Shown: positions 8,367 to 16,505, counted from the first letter of the stretch. The stretch: 29,110 nt of DNA from Desulfovibrio sp. UBA6121 (GCA_002422505.1 DIVX01000021.1:1-29110); one strand, 5' to 3'. A program made the numbers and translations. Notes: generated by a model from the sequence alone, not told the origin.

Positions 8367-9494
8367 TTATCGGGTCACCTCGGCTGCGGCCCGGCCTATC
8401 CGCCCCGGCGTTTCCAGCACAGTGGCCATGGCGTTCAGGACGAACGCCCCGGCCCTGCGGAAGGGATTCTCCGACTTTTTCGGCGACAGCGCGGTCTTGA
8501 GCGAGGTCACGGCGCCGATGAACTTGTCGTGGTTCAAGCTGTCCGTGGCGGTCATGCTGGAAATGTCGATGAGCTGGATGCCACAGTCCTTGGCCAGATC
8601 CTGGATGCGCGGATCGCGCACGTCCAGGCCTCCCAGACGCTCCCTGTCGCCGCCAAGCCTGTTGGAGAACTGCAGGGCGCGATCGTCGGGCGAGGCCAGC
8701 ACGGTGATCGGCGGGACCAGCTGGCCGATGCCCTTGGCCTGGGCGCGGAACACGTCCAGGTCGATGTCCGGCGCAGCCAGAAGCACGCTGTTCAGCCGCT
8801 CCAACACAGCGCCCCTGCCCGTGAGCCGCAGCTGGCGCAGGCTCTCCATGGCCAGCCAGCAACCCATGCTGTGGGCGGCGAGGGTGATCTCGCGGTTGCG
8901 CGGGTCGTCGGCCAGCATGGTCAGCAGCTGCGCCAAATGGTCGCGTGAATAGGTCGCCGAGTCCTTGTCGGCCACGTAACCGGGCAGGCTGCCGTCGGAA
9001 GGCCAGGCGAAGAGGATGGCCCGGCCTCCCGAGGGATTGTCCGCCACAAGCTGCGCCATGCGCAGCACGGACTCCGCGTAGTTGGTGTTGTAACCGTGCA
9101 CGAAGACGAAGACGCGGCCGTCGTCCTGGCCTTGCTCCGTCGCGTTGCCGGCGACGGGACCGGCCAGGGCGTCGACCGGCAATGGCGCAAACTCCAGGGT
9201 GGCAAAGCTGCTGGCCGGGTCCACAGGACGCGTGGCAGACAACTCGATGGCGCTGGGCCTGTGGTTCGGCGGCACCGAGATGACGTAGCGGGCGAAAGAG
9301 AGCCTCGGGGACCGGGCGTTGCTGAAATTGCCGGGGCTCTTGGCGTCGGGCTCCCGGTTGGTGGCCACCTGTAGAAGCACATGCCGGGTCGGTTGCGCCA
9401 GGGGCGGAACCGGGGAGAGCAGTTCCGGTCCCGGCCGCGCCCCGCATCCGGCCAATGCGGCGAGGATCAGCGCCAGCATGAGCGCGCGCGGCAT
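8367..9494 (-). CDS. Lipoprotein alpha/beta hydrolase (DUF900-like)
   Basis: Predicted membrane-anchored esterase or acyl hydrolase, substrate unknown. A short lipoprotein signal is visible from the Met at 9494 (MPRALMLALILAALAGC, Cys17). Hydrolase motifs follow: VFVFVHGYNTNYAES (oxyanion region), ITLAAHSMGCWLAME with the nucleophile Ser in H-S-M-G, VLASPDDRAL (candidate acid) and DSLNHDKFIG (candidate His). This set matches the DUF900 alpha/beta hydrolases. The frame is open to an ATG at 9560, but that lies at the predicted transcription start of the promoter at 9567-9595. GAGGA sits 9 bases before 9494, and the signal peptide fits best there (9503 is also possible). The kinase fusion follows 58 bases downstream, probably on the same transcript. 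Confidence 0.85.
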   Translation of the reverse strand: MPRALMLALILAALAGCGARPGPELLSPVPPLAQPTRHVLLQVATNREPDAKSPGNFSNARSPRLSFARYVISVPPNHRPSAIELSATRPVDPASSFATLEFAPLPVDALAGPVAGNATEQGQDDGRVFVFVHGYNTNYAESVLRMAQLVADNPSGGRAILFAWPSDGSLPGYVADKDSATYSRDHLAQLLTMLADDPRNREITLAAHSMGCWLAMESLRQLRLTGRGAVLERLNSVLLAAPDIDLDVFRAQAKGIGQLVPPITVLASPDDRALQFSNRLGGDRERLGGLDVRDPRIQDLAKDCGIQLIDISSMTATDSLNHDKFIGAVTSLKTALSPKKSENPFRRAGAFVLNAMATVLETPGRIGRAAAEVTR

Positions 9495-9566
9495 CTGCTC
9501 CATTCCTCGGGGAACGGTCTTGCCCAGGCGGGTGACAAGCATCAACTCGAAATGATTCATGAAGAA

Positions 9567-9595
9567 TTATTAGTGCATTTATGTTTCAGTGTCGA
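9567..9595 (-). promoter_or_regulatory. Predicted sigma70 promoter of hydrolase-kinase unit
   Basis: On the minus strand TCGACA (9590-9595) and TAATAA (9567-9572) are 17 bases apart. Transcription would start close to 9560, giving a leader of about 65 bases before the hydrolase start at 9494. Confidence 0.45.
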
Positions 9596-9702
9596 GCAAA
9601 GAATGCCGTCCGGGCTGATGTGCGGAACGGCGCAGCCCTGGGAGCGGAACCATTACCGCGTTTTCTCCAAGACGGAGAACCTGTCGGGCCAGACTTTACA
9701 TC

Positions 9703-9741
9703 TTGACTAAATCATGAATGAAGGATATATAATTCATGGTT
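9703..9741 (+). promoter_or_regulatory. Predicted sigma70 promoter with an overlapping operator-like dyad
   Basis: TTGACT (9703-9708) is followed after 17 bases by TATATA (9726-9731), overlapping TATAAT (9728-9733). A perfect inverted repeat CATGAAT (9713-9719) and ATTCATG (9732-9738) straddles the spacer and the -10 region, 12 bases apart. It extends outwards with AA/TT. This is where a dimeric repressor would block RNA polymerase. The gene served is the small Cys-motif protein at 9836. Confidence 0.6.
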
Positions 9742-9835
9742 CACGACGGTTGCCTTGACCGTATGCCGCCGACAGACCACGGCAGCCAGTGGCGATCCAG
9801 AATGGCGGCTGCACCACAACGTCAACGGAGGCCAT

Positions 9836-10096
9836 ATGAGTGAGCAGGCTGTTGGATTGGGAAAACGTCCGAAAGGCAAGTCGAAAAGGGCCCCGAAGGG
9901 GCAGGGCTCTGTGCGTGCTGACGAGCGCAAGGAGTTTGTCCTTGACCGGGTGGAAGATGTCCGGGCCATGCAAAGGGCCGAGGGGCATTTCGACTGCTTC
10001 GGCCGGGCGAGCGCGAACTTTTGTGACCAGAGAGAGTGCCTCTTCCATGCGGAGTGCCTGAGCGTGTCCACGCTCATCGCACAAACGGGTCTTTAG
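9836..10096 (+). CDS. Small basic protein with a four-cysteine motif, function unknown
   Basis: An 86-residue soluble protein without signal peptide. The N-terminal third is very basic (GKRPKGKSKRAPKGQG), followed by a helical stretch (ADERKEFVLDRVEDVRAMQRAEG). Near the C-terminus it has the pattern C-x8-C-x4-C-x5-C (CFGRASANFCDQRECLFHAEC), which could hold a metal ion or make disulfides. I do not recognise a named family. The start at 9836 follows GGAGG with 6-base spacing; the frame stays open upstream to 9755 without a ribosome site. It stands alone behind a strong promoter with an operator-like dyad, so it is probably tightly regulated. The basic region plus Cys cluster would fit nucleic-acid binding; that is inference only. 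Confidence 0.7.
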   Translation: MSEQAVGLGKRPKGKSKRAPKGQGSVRADERKEFVLDRVEDVRAMQRAEGHFDCFGRASANFCDQRECLFHAECLSVSTLIAQTGL

Positions 10097-10294
10097 CCCG
10101 ACGCGCCAAGCCAGACATTGTCGCCCTCCTGCACGCACCTCGCGACGTGCGACTGCGGAGAAGCCCAGGGGGGCCCTTCCTCTCCCCCGGGTCCAGGGAC
10201 GGCTGCAGGCACGCAGCGTAATGACTGACAACTCCGGCAGGGCAGTGACCTTGCAGTCACTCACCAAAGGAGTCGGACCCTGACGCAGAAGAAT

Positions 10295-11671
10295 ATGCCT
10301 GAGCAGTCCCGGTTCACCTGGACCGACAGGACGCTTTTCGCACGCTCTGTGCACCGCCTGCTCTTCAAGCGGCTCCTGGGCATGACCCTGGTCGCCTGTC
10401 TGCTGACCGCCTGCGGTTTCTACCTCATGGAGCGCGCCCGCTTCACCGCGGCGCTGAGGGACGGAGTGCTCTTCCATGCCGCCCGGTTCCAGGCCCTTGC
10501 CGGGCAGGAACTGAATGCGCCGGACCTTGGCGACCACAGGCGGCTGCAGAACATCCTGGACGATACGCTCTCCTCCAGCCGTCTACAGCTGGGGACGGCG
10601 GCGCTCACGCTCATCACGGACCCGCAGGGGCGGGTGGTGGCCGAACGGCGGGACCCGGCTTTGCGCATCCCGTCAGCACTCGACGACTATCTTGCCACCA
10701 GCCGCTACAGCGTCCACACGGAAGCGGGCGGCCCCCGCTACGAACTCGTGGCCATCGCTTCCCGGCCATTCCTGCACATCCTCGTGCCCCTCGCCGATGC
10801 CAAGGGGAGGATCGTCGCCAACAGCGAATGCCTGTTCGCCATCAGCGATGAGGTCATCCACGACGCCAATCTGCGCATGGGCTTGACCCAAGTCCTGGCC
10901 GTATCTCTGGTGCTCGGCACCTCCGGTCTGCTCTACCCGGTGCTGCTGCGCCTGCTGCGCCAGATGCACGCGGCCTCCCTGGACCTCATGGAAGCCAACC
11001 TTGAGACCATAAGCGTCCTCGGCCGCGCCAGCGCCAAACGCGACAGCGATGTGGACGCGCACAGCTACCGTGTGACCATCTACGCCGCCCGCCTGGGGGA
11101 GCGCCTGGGCCTGGACCGCCAGGCCATGCGCGCGCTCATCAAGGGCGCGTTCCTGCACGACGTGGGCAAGATCGGCGTCCCGGACGCCCTGCTGCGCAAG
11201 CCTGGACCGCTCACGCCCGAGGAGGTCGAAGCAATGCGTCAGCATGTGCAGCACGGTCGCGACATAGCCATCCGCGCGCACTGGCTCAGCGACGCCCTGG
11301 AGGTCATCGGCGGACACCACGAGCGCTATGACGGGACCGGCTACGACCAGGGACTCAAGGGCCAGGGTATTCCCCTTGCCGCGCGGATCTTTGCCGTGGC
11401 GGACGTGTTCGATGCCCTGGCCTCGCCTCGGCCTTACAAGCCGGCCATGCAATTCGAAGTCGCCGTATGGATGCTGGAAAAAGAACGTGGCAAGCACTTT
11501 GACCCGGCCGTCTTGTATGCCTTCGTCCCCATTGCGCGCGAGCTCTACGACGGGTTCGCAAGGCGCTCCACGGAAGAGCTCGATGTCTGGCTGCGCGCAA
11601 ACTGCGCGAGGTATTTCGGCAGCGACATCGAGGAGTGGCTGGCGTCTCTGGATGCGCGCCTGCGCCGGTGA
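10295..11671 (+). CDS. Membrane-bound HD-GYP phosphodiesterase with periplasmic sensor
   Basis: Probable cyclic-di-GMP phosphodiesterase of 458 residues. Two membrane helices (about 22-45 and 196-220) enclose a ~150-residue periplasmic sensing region that I cannot assign; its ITDPQGRVVAERR and LADAKGRIVANSE stretches resemble Cache/PAS-type sensors. The cytoplasmic part begins with the HD-GYP signature HSYRVTIYAARLGERLGL. It contains FLHDVGKIGVPD with metal ligands His288-Asp289, LTPEEVEAMRQHVQHG, and HHERYDGTGYDQGLKG at 341-356. The third GYP residue is Asp (GYD) rather than Pro, a tolerated variant. ARIFAVADVFDAL follows. A remnant of a related gene lies 1.1 kb downstream (12781-13008). The ATG has only a weak AGAAG site, so start confidence is moderate. 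Confidence 0.9.
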   Translation: MPEQSRFTWTDRTLFARSVHRLLFKRLLGMTLVACLLTACGFYLMERARFTAALRDGVLFHAARFQALAGQELNAPDLGDHRRLQNILDDTLSSSRLQLGTAALTLITDPQGRVVAERRDPALRIPSALDDYLATSRYSVHTEAGGPRYELVAIASRPFLHILVPLADAKGRIVANSECLFAISDEVIHDANLRMGLTQVLAVSLVLGTSGLLYPVLLRLLRQMHAASLDLMEANLETISVLGRASAKRDSDVDAHSYRVTIYAARLGERLGLDRQAMRALIKGAFLHDVGKIGVPDALLRKPGPLTPEEVEAMRQHVQHGRDIAIRAHWLSDALEVIGGHHERYDGTGYDQGLKGQGIPLAARIFAVADVFDALASPRPYKPAMQFEVAVWMLEKERGKHFDPAVLYAFVPIARELYDGFARRSTEELDVWLRANCARYFGSDIEEWLASLDARLRR

Positions 11672-11807
11672 CTTCGTTTCACTCGACGTTTCAAATGAAA
11701 TATGGCAGGCTATTTAAACAGGTACGCCCCTCCCGGCGCTGAGCACGACGACCGCCAGCGTGCCCACGGCCTTGGGCAGCGACGCTTTGCATCCAAAGGA
11801 ACATTGA

Positions 11808-12449
11808 ATGCCCCGTCCTAAAAGCACCGATACGGAAGCCACGCGCCAGGCCATCGCGGCCGTGGCCGAAGACCTGTTCCGCACCGTCGGGTACCACAAG
11901 ACCACCCTCGCGGACATCGCCTCCCGGCTCGGCATGAGCCCCGCAAACATCTACCGGTTCTTCCGCTCGAAGCAGGAGATCAACGGGGTCATCTGCGACG
12001 GGCTCATTGCCGATTTCGAGACCAGTTGGAAGACCAGCGTCAAGCGCAAGGCTTCGGCCACGGCGAACCTTGTGGCCTTTTTCATCGCCTGCCACCGGCA
12101 TGGCCGGGCGCATTTTCTCTCCAACCGGGGCGTCTACGACATGATGGATGCCGCCATCGATCAGAATTGGCCGGTGATGCTCAAGCACATCGACCGGATG
12201 GAGGTTTTCGTTGCAGGCATCGTGCAGCGGGGCGTGCAGCAGGGCGAGTTCCAGAGCTGCGACACGCGCAAAGTGGCGGCGCTCTTCCTTCTCGCCGTGC
12301 ACCCCTTTCTCGACCCGCGGCGCGTCTCCCGCACCCTTCAGGATTGCGCCACCCTGGGCATTGAAGAGCACATGGAGAGCGACCTGCGCGGAATCATCAC
12401 CCTCCTGACGCGCGGACTCTCGCCGCAGTTGCCCTCCCTGTCCTGGTAG
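11808..12449 (+). CDS. TetR-family transcriptional regulator
   Basis: A 213-residue regulator. Its N-terminal DNA-binding domain is typical TetR: EATRQAIAAVAEDLFRTVGYHKTTLADIASRLGMSPANIYRFFRSKQEI. The C-terminal ligand domain (about 70-200) is of the kind found beside RND efflux operons, with HGRAHFLSNRGVYDMM and FVAGIVQRGVQQGEF. AAGGAAC precedes the ATG. It has no intact target beside it. Upstream (minus strand 11714-11790) only a short hydrophobic stretch (KAVGTLAVVVLSAG) can be read, which could be the remnant of a membrane-protein start. Downstream is gene debris. The regulator may be an orphan left after a neighbouring operon was lost; this is inference. Confidence 0.9.
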   Translation: MPRPKSTDTEATRQAIAAVAEDLFRTVGYHKTTLADIASRLGMSPANIYRFFRSKQEINGVICDGLIADFETSWKTSVKRKASATANLVAFFIACHRHGRAHFLSNRGVYDMMDAAIDQNWPVMLKHIDRMEVFVAGIVQRGVQQGEFQSCDTRKVAALFLLAVHPFLDPRRVSRTLQDCATLGIEEHMESDLRGIITLLTRGLSPQLPSLSW

Positions 12450-12780
12450 CCCCGCACGGCGCCCCCTCCTCCGACGCCCTCGGTCCACAGCACTTGGGGC
12501 AGACTGTCTGTCCTTGGGAAAGGCGCCTCCGGCGATGGTCACACCGTGCTTGGGTTCCGGCACCAGACACTGTTCGACTTCGCGTGCTCCAAGGCGTTTC
12601 TCCGGCGTGCAGACTCCCTGCCAGACTATATTCTTGATCGGCAGACCAGTCTCTTCGTCCGGCCTATCCTCTGGAGCGCCCTTGGTCACCTCCGTGAGCT
12701 TGCTCCCAAGAGGTATCGCCACGAATTCCAGAGGCTCTGAGACAGCGTGTCGCGGCTGTATTTGCGCTACCTGCTGATGA
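12450..12780 (+). other. 331-base stretch without an intact gene
   Basis: No complete gene. On the minus strand from about 12756 to 12510 a frame reads smoothly (LEFVAIPLGSKLTEVTKG, then GLPIKNIVWQGVCTPEKRLG, then CLVPEPKHGVTIAGGAFP) with protein-like composition but no clear start or stop of its own. It may be a fragment of a lost gene; I do not recognise it. Confidence 0.4.
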
Positions 12781-13008
12781 CCCTACAAGCAGGCTCTCCC
12801 TTTCGATGTGGTCACGCCAATGATGGAGGACGAGCGCGGCAGCCATTTCGACCCCGAGGTCCTCGACGCCTTCAAACCCATGGCAATGGAGCTTTATTCG
12901 GCATGCTCGGACAGTTCCTCCCAGGAGCTTGACGTTCGCCTGAGAGGCGTCGGGTATGGAAAAGCCTGCCAAACGGCCAGCAGAACCATTTGCGCGGGAA
13001 ATGTTTAA
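12781..13008 (+). pseudogene. C-terminal remnant of an HD-GYP domain gene
   Basis: The frame beginning PYKQALPFDVVTPMMEDERG, then SHFDPEVLDAFKPMAMEL and SSQELDVRLRGV, matches the end of the intact HD-GYP protein at 10295-11671 block by block (PYKPAMQFEVAVWMLEKERG, KHFDPAVLYAFVPIAREL, STEELDVWLRAN). Two TGA codons lie directly upstream and nothing of the HD or GYP motifs remains. It is a leftover of a second related gene, diverged too far to be a recent duplication. Confidence 0.75.
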
Positions 13009-13117
13009 AACGTCCCCTGGAACGGCGCGGAACGTTTACACCGGTTTTGCAGGTGTGCTACCCTTGGACCGAAAAAGAACCGGCCCCGCGAACAGGGCCT
13101 TGAGGTTGGTGTTGGTG

Positions 13118-14152
13118 ATGCAGGATGAAGACGGCAAAGGCCTGGACGTGCGGCGCAGGGTCGCGGTGTTTGGCGGCGATGGCTTTCTGGGCTCGCATTT
13201 TGTGGAGCGCCTGCTGGAGCAGGGGCACACGGTCACGGTTTTTGACCGCTTCCGCTCGGGAACAGCGAAGAACCTCGCCCAGCTGCAGGGCAGGGTCCGG
13301 TTGATCGCCGGGGACTTCGCCGACCAGGCGGCCGTGGCCGCGGCGCTTGAGGGGCAGGAGGTCGCGGCCCACTTCGTCGGCGCCACCTTGCCCGTGTGCA
13401 GCTGGGAGGACCCGCTGCGCCCCATCGACGTGGATTTGCGCCAGGCCGTGAATTTTTTCGGGCTCTGCGCCGGGCAGGGCGTGCGCAAGATCATCTTCCC
13501 CGCGTCCGGGGGCACGCTCTACGGGCGGCAGTCCGGCCTGCAGGACGAGTCCTCCCTGCCCGCGCCGTTCAACCCCTACGGCATCGCCAAGCTGGCGGCC
13601 CAGAACTTCCTGGCCTACTACCGCGAGAAGTGCGGCATCGCCTCGGACAGCTTCCGCATCGGCAACGTTTACGGCCCCAGGCAGCCCCTGGACCGCCCGC
13701 AGGGGGTGGTTGCGGCCTGGATCGGGCGCATCCTGAACGGGCAGCCGCTTGAACTCTACGGCGACCAGGAAACCGTGCGCGACTACGTCCACGCGGCGGA
13801 CGCGGCGCTTTTGATGACCCACTCCCTGCGCGACCTGGACGCCACGGACACCTACAACCTGGGCTCGGGCTCGGGCACCTCGATCCTGGAGCTGCTGAGC
13901 ATCTTCCGGCGCGTGTCGGACCGGCCCTTCGTGTGCCGCGTGCAGCCGCGGCGGTCCTCGGACAACACCAGCGCCATCCTGACGAGCGCCAAGCTGCTGC
14001 GCCATTTTCCGGACTTCCACCACCGCCCCCTGGAGGAGGGAATCCGCGAGACCTTCCGTTGGGCCATGGCCTCCCGACAGGAGCGAAGCTGCCTGGCTGG
14101 AAGCTTGTCATCGTTGCCTGGCACGCCAGGCCGTTGGCCAAATCCTATTTGA
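13118..14152 (+). CDS. NAD-dependent sugar-nucleotide epimerase/dehydratase (extended SDR), altered C-terminus
   Basis: A cytoplasmic enzyme of the UDP-glucose 4-epimerase type, acting on a nucleotide sugar, probably for surface polysaccharide. The nucleotide-binding loop is VAVFGGDGFLGSHFVERLLEQGH (GxxGxxG at 19-25). The catalytic triad is visible: Ser130 region (PASGGTLYG), Tyr154 and Lys158 in NPYGIAKLAAQ. RIGNVYGPRQ, YGDQETVRDYVHAADAA and TYNLGSGSGTSILELL are standard. The fold should end near residue 318 (LEEGIRETFRWAMAS). The last ~26 residues (RQERSCLAGSLSSLPG onward) are unlike the family and read into the next broken gene, so the original stop was lost. Start at 13118 is chosen because the SDR fold begins soon after; the ribosome site (GAGG) is somewhat distant. 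Confidence 0.88.
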   Translation: MQDEDGKGLDVRRRVAVFGGDGFLGSHFVERLLEQGHTVTVFDRFRSGTAKNLAQLQGRVRLIAGDFADQAAVAAALEGQEVAAHFVGATLPVCSWEDPLRPIDVDLRQAVNFFGLCAGQGVRKIIFPASGGTLYGRQSGLQDESSLPAPFNPYGIAKLAAQNFLAYYREKCGIASDSFRIGNVYGPRQPLDRPQGVVAAWIGRILNGQPLELYGDQETVRDYVHAADAALLMTHSLRDLDATDTYNLGSGSGTSILELLSIFRRVSDRPFVCRVQPRRSSDNTSAILTSAKLLRHFPDFHHRPLEEGIRETFRWAMASRQERSCLAGSLSSLPGTPGRWPNPI

Positions 14153-14807
14153 TGCTCAAGCGTGAACTGTACCTTGGAGATGGCTGGTCGCTGGAGCAAT
14201 CCCTGCGGACGGACTGGGAAAAGCTCACGCCTGACGACTTGGGTTGTGGCATGAACATCGAGGGCGGGGGCGACATCATCGAACCGATAGGCGACGAAAA
14301 CTTCTACACGGACGATCTGGCATTGTATCGGATCATGCTGAACGCCGCCCTCTACCTAGCTTCCGACCAGGCCGAACTCATGACCTGCACCAGCCCGCGC
14401 GCCCAGATCGAGTCCGATGCGCGCCAGTTCGCCTCCGTGCCGAAGAAGAAGAGAATACTGAAGCAGGCGGCAGAGCATTCGCGCCTGGACTATGCTGTGA
14501 GGTCGGTGCCTCCCTCGGGCCGATTGTCATTGAGCCGGGCACGGCTGCCTCCAACTCGTCAGAATCCGCTGTGAGCAAGCCGCAAGTCAGGTTCATGGTT
14601 CGGGGGCATTGGAGGCATCAGCCCCATGGGGCGGGAGCTGCACAGCGCCGACAGATTTGGATTCGTCCTCACTACAAGGGACCGGACCTCGCCGACCTTA
14701 TCAACAAAGCCGTATCTGGTGAAATGACCTGCGACGGGTCAGGGCAGCAAAACGCGAAGACCCCGAAGAGGCCCGTGTCAGTCTCCCTGGTGGAGTATCG
14801 GGTTTGA
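14094..14807 (+). pseudogene. Frameshifted accessory gene, loosely resembling AcrVA2-like proteins
   Basis: Two frames make one protein. The first (14094 to about 14500) reads WKLVIVAWHARPLAKSYLML, then YTDDLALYRIMLNAALYLAS, PKKKRILKQAAEHSRLDYAV. The second (about 14503 to 14807) continues VGASLGPIVIEPG, then VRFMVRGHWRHQPHGAG and RRQIWIRPHYKGPDLADLI. Removing two bases near 14500 joins them as LDYAVVGASLGP. The N-terminus is missing: it begins inside the epimerase tail. The RGHWR..G.G...W..P ending recalls, from memory only, the C-terminal motif of AcrVA2-like proteins common on plasmids and phages; I am not sure of that. Either way it is mobile-DNA cargo in decay. Confidence 0.6.
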
Positions 14808-15046
14808 GCCGATGATGGAGCATCAGCGTTCTCAGCCCATGTTCTTTGAAAAGAATGGACAGCGCCGCTGGCAGCAAGAAAGGCGACCCTTTCGGGCCGC
14901 CTATGGTGGGGAGGGGGTTGCAGTTCCGCCACTTCTTGCCAGGCAACCGGTTTCAGGGTCCGGCGATGTCGGCGTGGCGATCATGGCCTTGCGGCCTGCG
15001 AGAAAGCCCCAAGAGGCTCACATACGTGGTGCAGCGCTGGTGGTGA

Positions 15047-15205
15047 TCACCGGTCGCGCCACCTGCTCCCGTCATCAATCCGGGCATAGGCCAGGACGAT
15101 GTTGAGAGAGTTTTTCTTGCGCGTGAGCACGAGTCGTCTGGCGAACAAGTGCTTCGCCAAGGCGGCCTTGTAACGCGTTGCCGCTTCACGCAGTCGTCTG
15201 ATCAT
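15047..15205 (-). CDS. Small basic protein, 52 residues, unknown function
   Basis: Starts with ATG at 15205 behind an excellent GGAGGA site (AAAGGAGGAAAGCGT then ATG). The product is strongly basic (MIRRLREAATRYKAALAKHL, then FARRLVLTRKKNSLNIVLAY) and ends ARIDDGSRWRDR. No signal peptide. A longer frame upstream ends in a TGA that overlaps this ATG (ATGA), but it has no convincing start of its own, so I do not call it. Bases 15206-15443 upstream are AT-rich and hold no other feature I can support. This may be the left-most gene of the accessory element. I do not recognise a family. Confidence 0.45.
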   Translation of the reverse strand: MIRRLREAATRYKAALAKHLFARRLVLTRKKNSLNIVLAYARIDDGSRWRDR

Positions 15206-15443
15206 ACGCTTTCCTCCTTTGTCGGATGTGGGTCCTGTAATTGGATGAAAGCACGGTCGATGAACTGAAGTCCAGTCCAGGGGAGCAAATTCATTAAGAT
15301 AGTAATAAGATATCTTGCAAAGCTAGGTCGAAGCCGCAAAGCCCATACGCGCATTGTCAGATGAGGCGTTGTACTGATCGATTTTGCCCTCACCAAGTAT
15401 GAGCGGGCTATGCGAAAGGAAAAGGAAGGGAAAGAAAAGGAGA

Positions 15444-15462
15444 GCGGCCCCACAGGGGCCGC
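15444..15462 (-). terminator. Terminator hairpin after the five-gene operon
   Basis: GCGGCCCC and GGGGCCGC pair perfectly over 8 bp with loop ACA. On the minus strand a pyrimidine-rich run with several T groups follows. It lies 27 bases beyond the stop codon of the last operon gene. A similar hairpin in the same GGAAA-rich setting is at 20381-20399. Confidence 0.65.
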
Positions 15463-15488
15463 CAAGGAAACGAAAGGAAAAGCTTCAG

Positions 15489-15842
15489 CTAGAACCTGCT
15501 GGCCCCCTGGAGCAGCAAAGTGGCAAGGGCTGCCGCTACTGCTGCGGCAGGCAGGATGGTAACGACGCGGAACCTAAGCTGCCAAGCGCGAGCGGCCTCC
15601 ACAGCCTCCCTCTGGAGATGCTCAAGGTAGCTGGCCCAGGCATCCAAATCGAACAGGACAGCCTTGCCGGGCTTGACGAAGATTCCTGCCCGTTCAATCT
15701 CCAGGGCTGCCTTTTCACGCCACCCCCACAGGGTCCTTTCTGGGAGCCCTATGAGCCTGGCTGCTTCTGATACGGTGACGTAGCGCCCAGGCTGAAATTT
15801 TGTGGTCGGCGCTTGAAGATCAATAGACTTCTGCTTTCTCAT
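15489..15842 (-). CDS. Excisionase/MerR-like DNA-binding protein with C-terminal membrane helix
   Basis: A 117-residue protein. Residues 20-72 form a winged helix-turn-helix of the excisionase (HTH_17) type: YVTVSEAARLIGLPERTLWGWREK, then AGIFVKPGKAVLFDLDAWASYLEHL. The C-terminus has one hydrophobic helix (RVVTILPAAAVAAALATLLL), which would tether the protein to the inner membrane with DNA-binding side in the cytoplasm. That combination is unusual for such a small regulator. GGAGGGG precedes the ATG. The start overlaps the stop of the gene before it (ATGA), so they are translationally coupled. It is the last gene of the operon at 15489-17780 and is followed by a terminator. Possible roles: excision factor, or regulator of the element. 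Confidence 0.75.
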   Translation of the reverse strand: MRKQKSIDLQAPTTKFQPGRYVTVSEAARLIGLPERTLWGWREKAALEIERAGIFVKPGKAVLFDLDAWASYLEHLQREAVEAARAWQLRFRVVTILPAAAVAAALATLLLQGASRF

Positions 15843-16075
15843 GCTCCCCTCCAGGAAGAGTCTTTGTTCATTTCCGTTCCTCGGTCGGGCTGCAGCCGAG
15901 GAACCTTTGCGTTGATACGAGTAGCCCTGTTGTGACTGGCGCCTTGCCCATTGAGTTTCATCTGACCAGATAACACACTGATATCGTAAAGCAAGAACCG
16001 AAAATCCGCGAATGTGTCAAGCCGGCCATGTTTTTTGGTTCTGCGATTGGTGGCGGGTGCTGATGCCTGGATCAC
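15839..16075 (-). CDS. Hypothetical operon protein, 78 residues
   Basis: A small protein starting with GTG at 16075; its first codon overlaps the stop of the upstream gene (GTGA). Its own stop overlaps the next start (ATGA). This double coupling is the main evidence that it is real. Composition is polar and basic (PATNRRTKKHGRL, then SHNRATRINAKV), with a short aromatic stretch (TFADFRFLLYDISVL). No signal peptide, Cys cluster or known motif is seen. I do not recognise a family. Fourth gene in the operon with the maturase-like protein. Confidence 0.6.
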   Translation of the reverse strand: MIQASAPATNRRTKKHGRLDTFADFRFLLYDISVLSGQMKLNGQGASHNRATRINAKVPRLQPDRGTEMNKDSSWRGA

Positions 16076-16488
16076 TTTTGATCTGGCTCCGGTCCCCAGA
16101 TTGAGGACGGGCTGAGAGCCTGTAGCGCCTTGCTGACGGCTATTTCCAGACGGGCCACCTCCATCGCGTCAAGGTGCTGCTCAAAGACAACACCTCCTTT
16201 GGAAGTTTTGCACGCATACAGATACTGCACCTTGTCTTTTTGGCGTATCGCGAACCTCACCCCGTCAGCCATGGTACCCAGAGCTAGGCGTGGTTCTCCG
16301 CCGGTAACCTGCTTGCGCAGAAAGCATCCGAGCCATGCCCTGAGAGTGGCAAGCGACTCCAAGTCTGAGCACGGATGTTCAAGATAGCTCGCCTCTACTT
16401 GCGTCCAGCGCCTCTTGCCCTTGGCCTCATCCGCCACACCGGCGGTGATGGATAACTTGAAGCCGTCCATATTGTAGGTGATGCTCAT
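16072..16488 (-). CDS. Hypothetical operon protein, 138 residues
   Basis: Starts with ATG at 16488 behind GGAGGAGGG, 17 bases after the stop of the maturase-like gene. It is a soluble protein of mixed alpha/beta appearance. It has a beta-rich start (MSITYNMDGFKLSITAGVADE), a middle with SDLESLATLRAWLGCFLRKQ and a strand pair (GVRFAIRQKDKVQYLYACKT) before a helical end (HLDAMEVARLEIAVSKALQAL). The alternation suggests a compact domain, but I do not recognise it. It is coupled to the next gene by a GTGA overlap. From its place it may act together with the maturase-like protein. Confidence 0.7.
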   Translation of the reverse strand: MSITYNMDGFKLSITAGVADEAKGKRRWTQVEASYLEHPCSDLESLATLRAWLGCFLRKQVTGGEPRLALGTMADGVRFAIRQKDKVQYLYACKTSKGGVVFEQHLDAMEVARLEIAVSKALQALSPSSIWGPEPDQK

Positions 16489-16505
16489 TGTTCCCTCCTC
16501 CCCAT

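Noticed and set aside
11691..12722. Long minus-strand frame antisense to the TetR gene
   Set aside because: It is a high-GC shadow of the TetR gene over most of its length; only the part beyond 12510 looks protein-like and is noted as possible debris.
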